From: Symsagittifera roscoffensis
Taxonomy: Eukaryota; Xenacoelomorpha; Acoela; Convolutidae
Direction of reading: 5' to 3'
Assembly: GCF_963678635.1 (NCBI RefSeq)
Contig: NC_087066.1
Coordinates: forward strand, 52,904,312 to 52,968,311
Length of the DNA stretch: 64,000 nucleotides
In this document: one piece after another, positions 42,381 through 55,533 of the stretch
Layout of the letters: every line of letters begins with the position of its first letter
Numbering within the stretch: the stretch's first letter is position 1
The notes under the pieces: generated by a model
What the model saw: the letters and a program-made list of their open reading frames with translations, nothing else
Database searches by the model: none
What the model was told of the DNA's origin: nothing
Program-made: the position numbers and the translations under genes

Positions 42381-43450
42381 ACTATCATTTACGAAAAATA
42401 GTGGCTCACTCAGTCCAAATTTCTTTTTTTATAACTTTTTTATAACTTTTTTCGGAAGTCATGGAAAACTTTGTAGACAAATAAAATAAAAAAAAGATCG
42501 GTTTTTTCCCGCAGTCATAATATGGTAACTCTAAAACTGATTTTTTGATTGAACTCAATTTTAGTTTCTGTGGCAGAAAAGTCAAAACTGTCAAAAAATC
42601 AGGCAAGTTTCAAAAATGTAAATATGCTAAAGTGAATCTTTTTCATCAAAAAGGGGTTCATCATTTGCGCAGCTAGATTCTGCAACTTTTAAATTCAGAT
42701 TTGGTAGTCTATTTTTAGAAACCTTCCAAAATTTTCCAAAAAGAGTTACTTTCGAAAAAAAACCGAAAGCTTCCAAAAACAGTTAATTTTTCAAAATTCA
42801 CAAATTCTACTACATAAACTTTTTTATAAAAAATTGCACGTTACCGTTAACAGAGGGAAATGACAAACACTTTTTTTACTGATTGACAAACGAAAAAGTG
42901 TCCAGGAAACGGTGACCGCTTCAAAATTTGGACATTTTCTGTGGCCTATAATTTTTTCATAGTAAACTTGGGCTTAGCATTTTATGCAAGAGAAATTATT
43001 AGAGCGTGATTTAACCTTTTAATCTATCATTTCAAATTCATACCACTCAAATATTTGCAGACCGTAGTTCGTTGGATAAAACAAAACAATACTGGTGGAA
43101 AAAACAGGCACAAAAACACAGAAATAGCCGTTCTTCCTCTTTAGCACTTTTTTGCACCACAAAAAACTGCCAGATAGGCTGCAAAAGAGCTACCAAAAAA
43201 TGAGCAGTTTTAATTTCGACTGTAAAAGATAACTAGCATGCATGTATAATAATAAAACCCAAATTCTCAAATATAAATGTAATAAAAATTGAACTATTCA
43301 AGTGCTTGAAGTTTTTTTTGCAAAAGCAAGGTTGACTTTTTTTTTACAAAAAGTGAATCAAAGATTTAATACTTCTCCGATATAGAAAAGTGTAAGAACT
43401 ATTGAATCGTTTAAAAGATGAAAAAACATGAGTGTTTAACATAACTTTTC
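42381..43450. repeat. Dispersed 1.0-1.3-kb repeat, second unit (split by gypsy)
   Basis: Starts with the right-hand target duplication ACTAT and the landmark CATTTACGAAAAATAG. Contains TTTGCAGACCGTAG, CACAAAAACACAGAAATAGC and CTACCAAAAAATGAGCA in the family order. Ends where the next unit's GTGCTTGAAGTTTTTTTT begins at about 43,307. Confidence 0.6.
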
Positions 43451-44508
43451 TTAGACATCTCGGAAAACTTCCGAAACCACCAAATCAAGAAAGATATGTT
43501 TTTTTTACTCAGTTATAATATGGTTACTGCATTTTGTAATAGAAAAACAGAAGCTACATTCAATTGAACTTATTAATTGCGCACAAAGCGCTTTAGCAAC
43601 AATGAAATTACACAAAAAGGTTTATAACGATTTTCTGGTGATTCTCAGGCATTCTGCTTTAAAATTAAAGTCGCAGTGTACTAAATGAAACTGAAAAGCG
43701 TTTAAGGAAAGATGAAATGCTTCGAATAGATAATTTTCTAAACATTCTTTGTTTTTCTAAAACGTGCAAATTTGAAAAGCTCGTACCGAAACAAAACTCA
43801 GAATTGAGGTTGAAAATTATAAGAAAAAAACCGAGGTCAAAAAGGTAATTCAACTTTTTATTTATATCAAAAAATTGCTCCAAACACTCATCGTATGCTT
43901 TTCATGAGAGCAATCAATTTAGTTCTCTAGATTTGAAATCCCGATATTCCGTAAAAGCAGTAATTTTTTACATAACACAGAGGAGAAATTGCCTTTCGCA
44001 TATAGAAGTTATCTTAAATATGACCAAAGAATGCGTTTTCAGCAGACGTCTCTAAGCGCAAAAAGACAGTTTTAAATTGGGATAGGGGTGTAGTACCAAG
44101 GGTTTTCTGTTACAATTGTATGGAATAAAAGTTTTATAAGACTACAGAAATGGAAAAACTATTTTGTTAGAATTTTGAAAAAATAAATGTAAAAACTTGG
44201 GTGACATTTAAACATGGGAGATAACCGATGCTATGAGAAAAATAAGACTCTTAAATTTAGTAACGCTTTATATCCTATTATGGTGGTCTCATTCCGTGTC
44301 ATTTTGCTAGTCATTTCAAAAAGTCGGAAAAAAGTTTGTGAGGCAGTTGTAGATTTTTTGTGGTCTTATACCAATTGATAACTGATGGTGTTTTCTACTT
44401 GATCGCTAATTTCTTTTTTCATAAAAGATTATGATGTTATTTGAATAGTTCGTCAAAAGTATTTAATTTGCTGGGAATCAAAGATTCACATTCAACGCGA
44501 ATACTTTT
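43451..44508. other. Nothing recognised
   Basis: AT-rich noncoding sequence between the tandem repeat and a LINE remnant; no supported feature. Confidence 0.45.
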
Positions 44509-46450
44509 TCAGAGGAATTTTAAGACTTCGAATGAAAACAGCTCTCTTACATAAAATAGTTTCATTTTTTCCAGCAATGAATATACTGATTCATATTTTT
44601 TCTTGAATTTTAAGACTCTAGTCAATCGGTTGATGTTGAAATCAATCTTCTCAAGATTTGATTTAGAAGTCAACCCGTATATTAAAAAGCCACAATAAAC
44701 AACAGGTTTAACGTATGTTTGGCAAAATTGGTTCAGTTGCTGTTTATTTAAAATCTTAAACAATTGATGAACAATTCCAAAGAATTTATTAAGCTTAGTA
44801 TTAACAATATCAATGTGTTCTATAATCCAGTTTTTTATCGAGATAGAAACCCAGATATTTGAGAACGGATTTTCGTTCTATGTTTTTCGTCGTTCATTTT
44901 AATTGAGAAGCTGTTTTTTTTCCGTTTTGTGAATCTAACTGTTTCAGTTTTATCTAAATTTAAAGTCAGTTTGCTCTCGTCTAACCATTCATATGCTTTT
45001 GTCCATGCATTTTATTGGTTTTCAATTAATTTAAGTTTTCAGTCTGAAATTTTATGGCTGTGTCATCGGCATGGATTTAGTTCATTTGTTTTTGCATTGA
45101 GTTTTGGTATATCTTTAATCAATAGAATGAAAATTAGAAGTACTAGGATTGAGCCTTTTGGGATTGCGTATTTTTTTTGAATTTCCGATTTGATTCTGCT
45201 TATGCTTAAAAACTGTTTAAGTTCTCATTAATATGAAACTAGACTATCATATGCTGGTCCTCTTAGACCGTAATCAAAACATTTGTTTAGGAGAAGCTTG
45301 TGATCAACTGTATCAAACTTTGTTCTTAAATCAAGAAAAATACATTTCAGTAGTTTGGTTGTTCCAACTTAATAGAATTTCTTCTACTAGAGAAGCAATA
45401 GCATCAAAAAGTACTTCATTTTTGTCTAAATCCTAACTGAGATTGATGTAATATAATTTTTTCATTAAAAAAATCTAAAATCGTTTTAGTATTTTCCCCA
45501 GGACAGGTAAAAGTGATATTGGTCTAAAATTGGAAGGTTTGTATTCATTCCCTTCTTTATATATAGCTATCGCTTTCGCAATTTTTAATGAGACTTTTGA
45601 AATAAAATCTTTGGGACAGGCTCCAGTATTTTCATTATTGTGAGATAGTAAACATGATTGATGTTGCGACAAACCTGGTTGAGTTTTCTTTTTGAAATTT
45701 TCCCAGATTTTTTAATTTTCATAGCTTGTCACTAGTCTGAAAAACATCACACTGGAAATTGAACTGCCCGCTGCATTGACACTATTGTCGAATTTAAGCT
45801 TTATAACTGTTTTTTCCAGTTTATCTAGATCAGTTTTATATTTGACCTCAACAAGTTTTCATTGATGGCCACTGAAACAACGCAGTTATTGTTAACCGTG
45901 GTGATACCACGTTTTGCCTCCTCTGCTCTTTTTTCGGTTTTCGTTGCAGGAAGTCGTTCAAACACACATATATTGTTTTTTTTTGGGTTATATTTCTTTC
46001 GCAGAATTCTTCTCGCGTGAAATACTTTATCCTTGTCCAAAAAAAACTATGAAATTGCATATCACACTCAGAAAGGTGCCCTAAGCGTCTCCTGGTAGTA
46101 CGTGGAATGCTTTATTTTTTTTCGTTTTTCAGCGTTATTCCAAAAAACAAGCAAAAACTAGCAGTGTTTCCTGAGTGACGTCTAAAAATCGCCTAGCATC
46201 AATCGGTGGGCTTAGAATAGTTGTTTAATCTTTGCTAGAATACCACTTGTGGGCTCTTAGAAGATCATCTATGTTTTTTTTTGCATTTTTTCTAGAAGTT
46301 CAATACGCTTTTGTTGTTCCTGAGTTAGGATTTTTAGTGTTATAACCTCGTTTAATACATCATCGATTTTGTCTCCCTCAACACACGAATAATCCTTGTT
46401 GCTGGTCACTAGTAACGGCATCCATGCTGTCATTCAAAATTGGCTCCATA
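44509..46450 (-). pseudogene. Decayed LINE (non-LTR retrotransposon) with ORF1-like and RT fragments
   Basis: Minus-strand fragments in LINE order. About 46,390-46,270: coiled-coil-like VLNEVITLKILTQEQQKRIE. 46,040-45,825: basic piece without clear domain. 45,672-45,475: RT block YKPSNFRPISLLPVLGKIL. About 45,430-45,230: FLDLRTKFDTVDHKLLLNK and YGLRGPAYDSL. About 45,055: HADDTAIKF, the catalytic YADD box with Tyr changed to His. 44,763-44,509: thumb region (QTYVKPVVYCGFLIYG). Stops and frameshifts separate all pieces and the endonuclease is not recognisable. The motifs resemble the Jockey/CR1/L2 group of LINEs; the clade is not resolved. Confidence 0.8.
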
Positions 46451-46583
46451 GCTTTTCCATCGCTTTCGAAAGAATAGAATCAAAGCTTTAAAACAAACTT
46501 AACTTTTCAAAAGTCAAAAGTCTTCAGAAGAAATTAAAATTTCAGTTCAAATTCATGCTTTTAGTTGAAGGCCAATTGACTGT

Positions 46584-46640
46584 TTCTCAATCTCAACCAC
46601 TGTTATCTTCCTCTCAATCTCAACCACTGTTATTTTCCTT
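46584..46640. repeat. Two tandem copies of a 27-bp word
   Basis: CTCAATCTCAACCACTGTTA followed by TCTTCCT occurs twice in a row. The remaining part of 46,451-46,865 is plain noncoding DNA. Confidence 0.75.
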
Positions 46641-46865
46641 CAACAGAAACTCACCTTTTCTTTGAAGGGGTGGCAAGGTCTTACTAGGTAACCTTGGAGA
46701 ATAGCTAGTTAAAGATGTCCAGTATGAAGAGCGATTAAATTCAGAATTGAGATCACCGTTCAAAGGCGGCAATTGCGAACTGTTTGCTCAAATTAGATCA
46801 AATTTTCTTCAAAATCAATTATACGACACAATTGAGTTTACTTTCAACAGATGTTACAACTAAAC

Positions 46866-47299
46866 AAAACTGCTCGGACCAGGGCGTAGCTTGATTTTTC
46901 CGACTGACTTATGAGGTCTAAGGAGAAGTAATGATAAGAAAAAAAATACTGTAAAAAAAAATTATTTTTTTTATTAGAATTTGAAATTTTTTTAGTGAAA
47001 AATGTTCCCTCACGCGTCATATCAAGTACAAAGTGATAGATTTCGCTCCTAATAACATATCAATTACGGCAAATAGCCTGCTTCAACCAATTTAAAACGA
47101 ATTCTATGACGGATTAAGTATATGTTTACGCGTTAATAGCGCATAATGTATCGCTCAGGTTTAAGCTCAAGACAACAATTTGTTTTGAATGATATAAAAA
47201 TGGCGTCAAAAATGGCTAAACAAAAAGTCGAAATGTATCTGAAGAAAAAAACCCACTCCGAAAATTATTCCGTTATTTTCGTTACGAAAGTCGGAACAA
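46866..47299 (+). mobile_element. Double-hairpin MITE, copy 5
   Basis: Starts AAAACTGCTCGGACCAGGGC; the interior conserves CTATGACGGATTAAG and TTTACGCGTTAATAGCGC; ends TTTCGTTACGAAAGTCGGAA followed by CAAA. Shorter than other copies by an internal deletion. Confidence 0.75.
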
Positions 47300-47739
47300 A
47301 AAAGTTCACTCAGTTGGTTGTGATGCGTTTTCAGTTCGCTGATTAACACTATGAAAGCATAAACCTATCTTTACAAAATCTGTTAATTGAAAAAGGCGAT
47401 ATTGGCAGAAAAAGGCACTCATATTATAAAACGAGGGTTGCTTGTTTAAACATGCTGGTTTTTAAAAAAACTTCATTTTTTAAGCTTCAAAGAAAAAATA
47501 TTTTGCTTAGAAGTTCTAGAATTTCAAGAACAGCTGATGATTGACGTTTATATAACAAAAATCACCAGTCGTGAGAAATCTGGATGAATGGGCAATTTTT
47601 TCCGCTGCAAAATCTATATTTTAAAACCCTCTTTCGTAACTGGAACTCAATCCCAATTTATAGCGTTAATCAGCTTTCGTAATTTGGCAAATGAATTGAA
47701 ATGATCGCAAATAGAAATCAGATTAAGATCACAAAAAAT

Positions 47740-48200
47740 CAACTTTGGCGTGAACAAAATTTGGGAAAAATTCTTTAAAAAAATAACAAAAAAATAATCA
47801 CCCATATGAGTCTTCACTACGTTTATTGAATCTTAATTCATTTACTTAAAATCAAGATTTAAATTTGATATTCAAACAAAACAAAATCCCATTTTCTTAT
47901 AGACAATTGATCTTTTATTCAAAGTAAATACGATTTATAAGATCATTCAACAAAATCAGAGGAAAATTTCCGGCAAAAAAATTTCCGACGAAAGTGAAAC
48001 AAGTTTGACGTGAACAAGTTTTGGAAGAACTTCTGAAAAAAAATACAAAAAAATCATCGCCTTTTTGAGTTTTCGCTACGTTTTTTGAATCCTAATTTAC
48101 TTATTTGAAAGCACGATTTAAATTCTATCCTCTAACTCAAAAAATTTGCTTTTACTTGGACATTCAATTTAAATACGACTTATAATATCAAACAAGAATT
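47740..48200. repeat. Diverged tandem repeat, about 260-bp unit
   Basis: GGCGTGAACAAAATTTGG with CACTACGTTTATTGAATC at 47,747-47,830 recurs at about 48,007-48,090 with substitutions. No coding potential. Confidence 0.6.
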
Positions 48201-48574
48201 TCCGAGGCTATACGTATGTTTCCGACTATCTGGATTACACTATAAATAAAGATTCAATCACAGCCAAAAAAAATATTATTGTCCACTGCATTTTCCATTT
48301 TATCATCTTTTCTCGAGTTCAGGTCGTGTTTGAATCGATAGTTATCAATTTTGTTCATAGTTTTTTTTACACTACTAGGTACTGCAACAAACTTAGATAA
48401 GTAAAGTAAACTCTGTTCAAGACTCTCTGTTCACAATTGTTAAATTGACCTCCGTTTGTTGGTTTGTACATAATCAAAATTGTGTCTATATAGGTCATAA
48501 CCCAATCAATTTTAATACGACTTTACCGCTCTTTCATTCAAATTGCATGATTGACAATTCAGGTCATGAAAATT

Positions 48575-48597
48575 CTCGGAGGGGGGGGGGGGGTGGG
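48575..48597. repeat. Poly-G tract
   Basis: A long G-run with one T, of the type found at the ends of the hAT-type MITEs, but no inverted ends could be assigned. Similar shorter runs occur at 14,658 and 54,907. Confidence 0.7.
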
Positions 48598-48734
48598 GCA
48601 AGGGGGCATACGTTTGGTGAACCAAAGGGCTAATGCTTGGTTCTACAAGTTATAGTGAGCTCTAGAAATCTTTTCGTGGTTCAACTAAGGCATGTTTCAT
48701 CGCGGACCTACTTTGTTTTCCTAACGCGGTTTTT

Positions 48735-49060
48735 TATGCATCGATGAGCGCGTGATACCATCAGGACCGTTAAAGACTTCAACAAACTTACCCAAGGGCC
48801 AAATGCCTCGTAGCGTGAAGTCTTCTAGTATCCACACTGCGTCATTTTCTCTATAGGTTCTTCTGGTTGGTGCGGCATGGTTCTTTCGAGCAAGCTTGGA
48901 GCGTACTCTTTAAGAAGTCGTTTCCAAAAGCGGTCTTCTTGATCTTTTGTTAGTTTTCAGGAACTGCTGCTCAGTTTATTCGCGTTTGGATGTGAGTAAA
49001 AAGTAGTCGCATGAGAGTAGATGAAAAGCTTTCCGATCAAAAAGTGGTGCAAGGTAAGTG
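48735..49060 (-). pseudogene. BEL/Pao integrase C-terminal fragment
   Basis: Minus strand, in order: LHHFLIGKLFIY (like the L-T-P-x-H-F-L-I-G motif), DRFWKRLLKEYAPSLLER, then in a shifted frame ENDAVWILEDFTLRGIWPLG, KFVEVFNGPDGITRS. This is the C-terminal region of BEL/Pao integrases (W-K-R, then V-W-P-L-G-R-V-x-E-V-x-x-G-x-D-G). At least one frameshift and a stop make it dead. No LTR found beside it. It is not obviously a copy of the element at 57,816-64,000. Confidence 0.75.
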
Positions 49061-50339
49061 GCAACTGTCCTTAATGTCGCAACTTAAAAGAATGATTAGT
49101 CTCGAACTAATTAGGCCTTCACCTTAATAAGGCCATCATAAAATTTAAAACGGATCTCTTGAGAGTTTGTCACATCCCAAGTTCAGGAGAAAGACTCGTT
49201 TTTGTGGAGACTAGTCTCTCCCACAGCTCGCCAAAAGGAGAAGCAGACGGGGTTTCAACCGCTATTCAATTGAATTAGGCTGACTACTAGTGGCTATCTC
49301 GTTATAGTCAAAATATAGTGACTGGCTCATAATTTGTATACGATTTTACCGATCTCATATTTATATTGCATGATTGTTTAACTCATTGAAATTAACTAAG
49401 CTTGAATTTTGAGCCCAATTTCATTTCATTGCTAAGACACCTTACCTTTTAATTGCATACTTGTGGAAGTAAAAGTGAGTTTGCGGTTATCATCTGCGTT
49501 AGCAAGAGAGTAAGTCACGCCGTTTCTTAAAAATCGCAAAATCAACATTTTTTAAAATTATTTTCAGCAACACTTGAAGACTATTACTGAAGGTGACAAT
49601 TACTTTGGGTTTGAATTTTTTTTATTGTTTCATTTCATCTCTCGCATGTTTTTTTTTGCTTATGAGTCTCTTCTTTAACCTGCCCTCCCGGGTACTTGGT
49701 AACAAGCTGTCATTTGCTACAACTCTAGCTCATCAACTACAGCATCAGTTGACGTTATTTAAGGCGTTATAAAGTTTGCACAAAATGCACCAGTCTGAAA
49801 AATTTTTTCTACATATTTTATAATCAGAAAAAAGTTATGAACTGTCGGTCTGCTGTCCTCTAGAAACTTTGAATCCGTCAGTCACTAATTTGCATTCTAA
49901 TGGCTTCCTAAATCATAGCCAACAGACAATTGTGAAAGATTCACAGAACGCAAGGGAACCAAAAATATAATAATTGTTTTGTGAAAACACTTCAGCTTTC
50001 GAATTTCAAAAACAAAGTTAACCAATAGACAGTTAAAAAAGTCAGTAAGCACAACAAAACAGAAAAATTAGTGAATTACTTTTCTTAAAAAAAAAACTCA
50101 ACATTTGCCTTTCCCAAAAAAAAACAGAAGTCCTTACAGCTCCTGGAATTTTAAAATCTTTTCACGGTTTATTCAAAACTAAATTTCCATTTTTGAATTT
50201 GAAAATAGAAGTCAATCACAGTTTTTGTGACTCCTACACATTTTATGTTAATCAATACCTATAAATTTAAAACCAAATAAGAAAACTCATCAAGTCCGAT
50301 ACGAGCAAAAATTATTTTGTAAACTTATTTTGATTACCA
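49061..50339. other. No gene seen
   Basis: A block near 48,455-48,560 (TGCATGATTG preceded by CATAA..CAATC) has a diverged copy near 49,290-49,385, on both sides of the BEL/Pao fragment. The rest is AT-rich noncoding DNA. Confidence 0.45.
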
Positions 50340-52410
50340 AGAATTTTTTGGGGCTTATTAAAAAAATTCTTTATTGAAACATTTTCTTAGCTGATTCTAG
50401 AGAACTGCTGGAGGAATTAGTTGCAAACCAACCCCAAATTTTGACACTTCAAATCAAGTTGTTTTTGGATTTTCAGAAAACTTAATTATGAAACTTTAAA
50501 AAAGTCAGAATTTTCGGACGCAATTGCTAAGAGGCGGCTGATAGATCTGAAAAATTTCCATATTTATTCGGAAAAGAAACTGCTCGAACTCTTGATGACT
50601 TTGATGATTACCAAAAAATTTTTGGGCTCATTAAATTATTATTCGCCTAATTTTTGCAGAACCTCTAAAAACTTCAGAAATTTGAGTACCGAGGCAAAAC
50701 TGCACTTTGCACTCACGAGCAAAAAAACGGCAGAAAATAGCGATATAAAAAATAAGGATAAAAAAGGCCTTAAATTGTTTTTATTGGTCATAATCATATT
50801 CCCATCGACGCCATGGTTGCTATGAAAAATCCAAACCCTGGCTACCAGTGAACCCGATACCACCAATGCTTAAAATCGCCAAGGCTATGCAGCAAAAGTA
50901 CCACCAAATGAGCACATTTGCTTGTAAGTTGATTTGGAAAAAAGGTACATTCGTAACAAAACTTTACGCTCGCTCATTAAGAATGAACTAAAAACATCAG
51001 AAACAAAAACAATTAACGCGCGTAGAATGGTGCGTTGCTATTCTGTTCCAAACCAAAAAGCAAAAATTTATCAAACTCTAGAAAAGAATTTTCAATATGT
51101 TCATTGATTGTTAACTAGATTTCATCGAAAACAATTCCACCTAAAAAACAAAAAAATCAGATTTTCTTTTTGTTTCAAAAATACTTTGGAGCACAAAAAA
51201 AATAAATCAGCTTCCTAGCACTGAACCGGGTCCGAATTTCTTCTTGTGCAAATAAAAAAAATGCAAACAAGGTGAGTCCAGATTTATTATGAAAGTTTGT
51301 TTTTGTTTTTGTTTTCGTTCACGGATTAAGAAAGCAATTGTTTGAAAAATATTGAGCTCATTCGTTTCATTTTTGATATTTATTCGTCCTCGAGCTAGCA
51401 TTATGTATACGTCTCACAACGTATTTATTCGTAGTTTGCATTTACTTATAAGTGTTCGATCCGATCGAACTCTGATTTTAAGAACGCAAGTAAATTCGAA
51501 AAATTTTGATAGCTAAAATACCAAAAGAACTAGTTATACTTTAGTTTAACTGTATGGCATCTATATTAAACTATGCGTCACCTTGTTGATTAAAGCCATT
51601 TCTTCAGAGCATCAAAAGGAGACCAAGTTAATTGCAACTCGGGGCTATTAATTTTTTCGAGAAACCGCATCTTGTATGAAAAGTGTTCAGAAAAAATGAG
51701 TTGATCAAAAAATCAACTTTTTTAGATGATTTCAGAGAGCTGCTGGAGGCAATAGTTGGAAACCAGTTCCAAACTTTGACACTTTAAATCAAGAAATTGT
51801 CCAAGAATTCGAAACTTTTGGATTTTCAGGAAATTAAATTTTGGAACTTTAAACAGTCAAAGTTTTCGCACTCAATTTCTAAGAGGCTACTGAATGCTTT
51901 GAACATAATTCCATATCTATTCGGAAAAAAAACATAGCTCAAACTCTTGATGACTTCGATGTATAACAAATTCTAAGAAACTTTTGGGTTTACAAAATTA
52001 TTTTTCGCCTGATTTTTGCAGAATTTACAAAAATTTCAGAAATCTGAACACCGAGGCAAAGCTGTACTTTGCAATCACGAGCACAAAACGGCAAAAAGTA
52101 GCTATACAAAAGGAAAAAAATAGGACTTGAATTTTTTGTTCATTGTTCATATTCAAACTCCCAACTAGCAGTCTCACGTCCCTGCATCTACGCCATGTTT
52201 GCTATGAAAAATGCGAACCCTGGCCACCAGTGAACCCGATACAACAGATGCTTACAATCGCCAATGCTATGCAGCAAAAGTACTATCTATTGAGCACATT
52301 TATTTGTAAGTTGAATTGGAAAAAAAAAAGTATATTCGTCATTAAACATTACGCTCGATCATTAAAATTGAATTAAAAACATCAAAAATAAAAAAAGTTA
52401 ATGAGCGTAG
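50340..52410. repeat. Two diverged units of the 1.0-1.4-kb dispersed repeat
   Basis: Landmarks ACTGCTGGAGGAATTAGTTG, TTTTTGCAGAA, CGAGCAAAAAAACGGCA and CCAAATGAGCACATTTGC at 50,340-51,030 recur at 51,660-52,410, offset about 1.33-1.38 kb. Shares the GCAAAA..CC.CCAA.ATGAGCACATT block with the units around the gypsy element. Short ORFs in it (for example 50,592-50,825) are not conserved between units. Confidence 0.6.
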
Positions 52411-52703
52411 AATGGTGCTTTGCTGTTCTGTTCCATTGAAAATTCATGGAGCATTGCTGAATTGCAAAAAAAATAACTAAACGTTAAGCCTGGAAACAAA
52501 GTTGGAGGCAATTCCAGTAAATGTTAACTTAGTCAAGCCTTCGGTGTTTTCGCATTACAAACTTTACAATTTGTCTGAACAAAATTTGCCAGTAATTATC
52601 AATTTTGAGATGGAAACAATCGCTTAGAAACTCGGCTTTTGCTACAATTCTCCAAAAACCAAAATCGAAAATATATAGAAACACATTTCTCATGGTGGCG
52701 TCA

Positions 52704-53100
52704 CTCATGCTTGAAGGACCGAATGCTTGAAATTAGTTTTAGCTTATTTTCAGCCAATCAGAATTGAGTGTTCAAAATCTCAAAGTAAATCGCGAAAATC
52801 TCAAAGTAAGAAAATAAATCCAGGCCATTAGTGTTAATATTGACCAATTAGATAATAAGCAGATGAGTTTTCAAGACCGAAAAATTCTGAGAATTTTGAG
52901 CTCATTAATCTCGATGATTATCTGAATAGTATTGCGGTTGTAACCCGCAATTTGTAAAATTTTTGAGTATTTTCCACTAACTTAATACATTTTCTGTTAA
53001 TATTGACTTCGATTTTGTGAGAAAGGCATTTAGCCAATAGAAACTCTTAGCGATTTTGATTGGTTGAACTTTTTCAAGCATTCGGTCCTTCAAGCATGAG
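52704..53100. mobile_element. 397-bp MITE with about 25-bp inverted ends
   Basis: Left end CTCATGCTTGAAGGACCGAA, then TGCTTGAA; right end TTCAAGCATTCGGTCCTTCA, then AGCATGAG: an exact inverted repeat. Subterminal CAGCCAATCAGAATT and its rough inverse TTTTGATTGGTTGAAC extend the symmetry. No target duplication could be fixed. The end resembles sequence at about 868. Confidence 0.8.
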
Positions 53101-55533
53101 AACCCTCCCCATTTCTCATCAGTGTGCTGCAAATATCTTTGGTCCGAATTACTCGTCAACATGTTAGTATCACAAATTGTTAATAATTGCACTAGGTATT
53201 CAATTAGTTTCGGCAACTGTTAAAAAAGCTTCCTGCAGACAAAGTTTGGATAAAAGCAGAAGCAAGTTTCCTTAGTTTTCTGTTGTTTTCTGTGAATTAA
53301 ACATACAAATAAAAAAAACTTAAGTATTTCTGTGAAACAAACATAGATAAAAAACCTTTAGTATTTACATTCTTTGATCTGCTTTGCAAACCTGTGGCTC
53401 TATCTCGAAAACCAGGTCTCAGCAAAATTAAGCAAAGTTCAAATCGCAACCAAGAGCTTGCTTTCCAAACCGCCGTTTTCACTACAAGCTTCATTACTTG
53501 TTACCGGCTTGAGAGACGATATTTAAAAAGGCTATCATTTCTATAGTCGGTCCCATCCATGTCGACTGATATCATCAACATACCTCCAACTTTTGATTTC
53601 TGTCAATAAACTCAGCAAATTCTGGGAAACAACGACCATCAACTAGTGCTACAAAGTGTAATAATGAGACAATCCTACTTTAACATGAATTCGAGGATTT
53701 CACCTTTATGTTTGTCTCTGGAAAGATCTTAAGTCTTTCCGTAAGCTCTCATTCGTTGATGCTTTTTTCATGTTGCGTCAGAGTTCGAGCTGGCAACATG
53801 TTCTATTGCTTCCATAGCAAGCAGAATACACGTTTTTTCGAACAGTAATCGGTTAAAAATCATGCCACAAAGCTACTGAGTTTGCCACAGAGCACCCTTA
53901 CATTCTTGATGTTAATTTCATTCTCGTTAAATGTTTTTAAAAAGAAATCCATTATTGAAAGAGAGCACTACACTTTTCTGGAGTATTTGTGAGCAATAAA
54001 TTTTACATAAAATTTTCAGATTTTGCCAATGCTGCTCGTAGAAGTCAATTGCAAAAAAAACATTAACTTAATCACCAAATTTGGAACGCTGCCAGTTGAA
54101 ATCCCAGATTAGGTAGACTTGGACCTGGGTCACGTCTCTATCAAAAATTTATTAAGTGCAACTAAGCTTCTTGACTATCTTTATGAGCCCAAGGTCCTTT
54201 TTTAGAACCTGTTGACAAATGAAATTAGACAAATACCCTACAGTTATAAGCATGAAACGCCAAGGACACTTAATATTTGTTTTCTATTTGTTTTCTAATA
54301 CGAGTCCTGGCATTTATCCCCCTATTTTGTCCTTCATGGACAGTTTTCAAAAAAAAAGAAGAAAATTGATATAACTTAATGAAACTTTTGATTTCCTTGC
54401 TTGAAAAATGCAATAAAATTAAATGGAATCAGATTTAAAATACTTTTTCTACAATCAACGGCGTTTTTAAATTTCGACACTTGATTCTAGAATTTCGACC
54501 TTCTCAGTTTGCAGTTTTATGATTAAGTATAAAACGGGATTGAACAATAACAGATGAACTGCAGTCTGTGTAATCAATGGTATGTGAAAAATAATTCGAG
54601 CAAGGCTGTTTTTGGAAACATTTTAGACTTTTTTAGGCTCAACTTTTCTAATTTTGTGAACAAGGCCGAACACGTAAAGTGACAACATTCAGAAAAGAGT
54701 TCTGCGTTCTGATTGCTTATGCAAAGTGTTAATAGCAAAATCGCGTTACTTGAGACTTGGGTCCCCTCAAAGTTAGTAAATGGTAGCGGTTAATTCTACT
54801 TAAAAAATTTTTTAAGTTGGTCGAACAAAAATGATTGACGTAGTATAACACGAAAGAGGAACCCTCTGAAAAAAAATTGGCAATCAGATTTGAGTGGTAT
54901 GTGCTGGGAAGGGGGGGGGGGTGGAGTTTTTTATAAGGCTACTGAAAGTATATTTGCATGGTTAAAATTCAAAGTGATCTTTTATCCAATTCCATTTAAC
55001 AAACAACCTTGAAAGCAACAGATGCAGCTTTTTTGTCAGATAAGTGCTTAGTTAACAGAAATTTGTCAATAACTTTATGATAGATACCGCCTTCAATGGA
55101 GTAGGCATAGTCACAAAAATTAACCTGATGACATTTTTTTCACAAGTTTATGATAAGAGCCCAACTGCTAATGATCTACTTTTATGGTTTATCAGACAAA
55201 TAAAACCAGTTGCCCTTTATCAGAAAAATTTATTTGATTGATATCATGGTTGTCTGTCATTTTTTGAATTAAAAAACCAGCGAGGTGAACGAGAAGGCCT
55301 GATTTAGTTGTCAGTGAAAATCTAGTAAGCCATAAAAACATTTTCCAGTGACAGAAAATTTGCATTATTTTCATCTTATTCCTCAACCCGAAAACGAATC
55401 GCTAAAATTATCTGCATTTAAACCGGAAGAAATAAATTTCAAAAAATCACACAATTTTATTTCTCTTAGTATCAACGAAATTTCAATGAAGTATCAACGA
55501 AATATCAACGTTGGTTTGTTTTCAGTAATGGTA
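53101..55533. other. Nothing recognised
   Basis: 2.4 kb of AT-rich noncoding DNA without a supported exon or repeat, apart from a G-run near 54,907. Confidence 0.45.

Noticed and set aside
14658-54920. Several poly-G or poly-C runs considered as telomeric, G-quadruplex regulatory or CRISPR-like signals
   Set aside because: Two of them lie in hAT-type MITEs; no regular repeat-spacer structure exists and CRISPR arrays are not expected in an animal genome.
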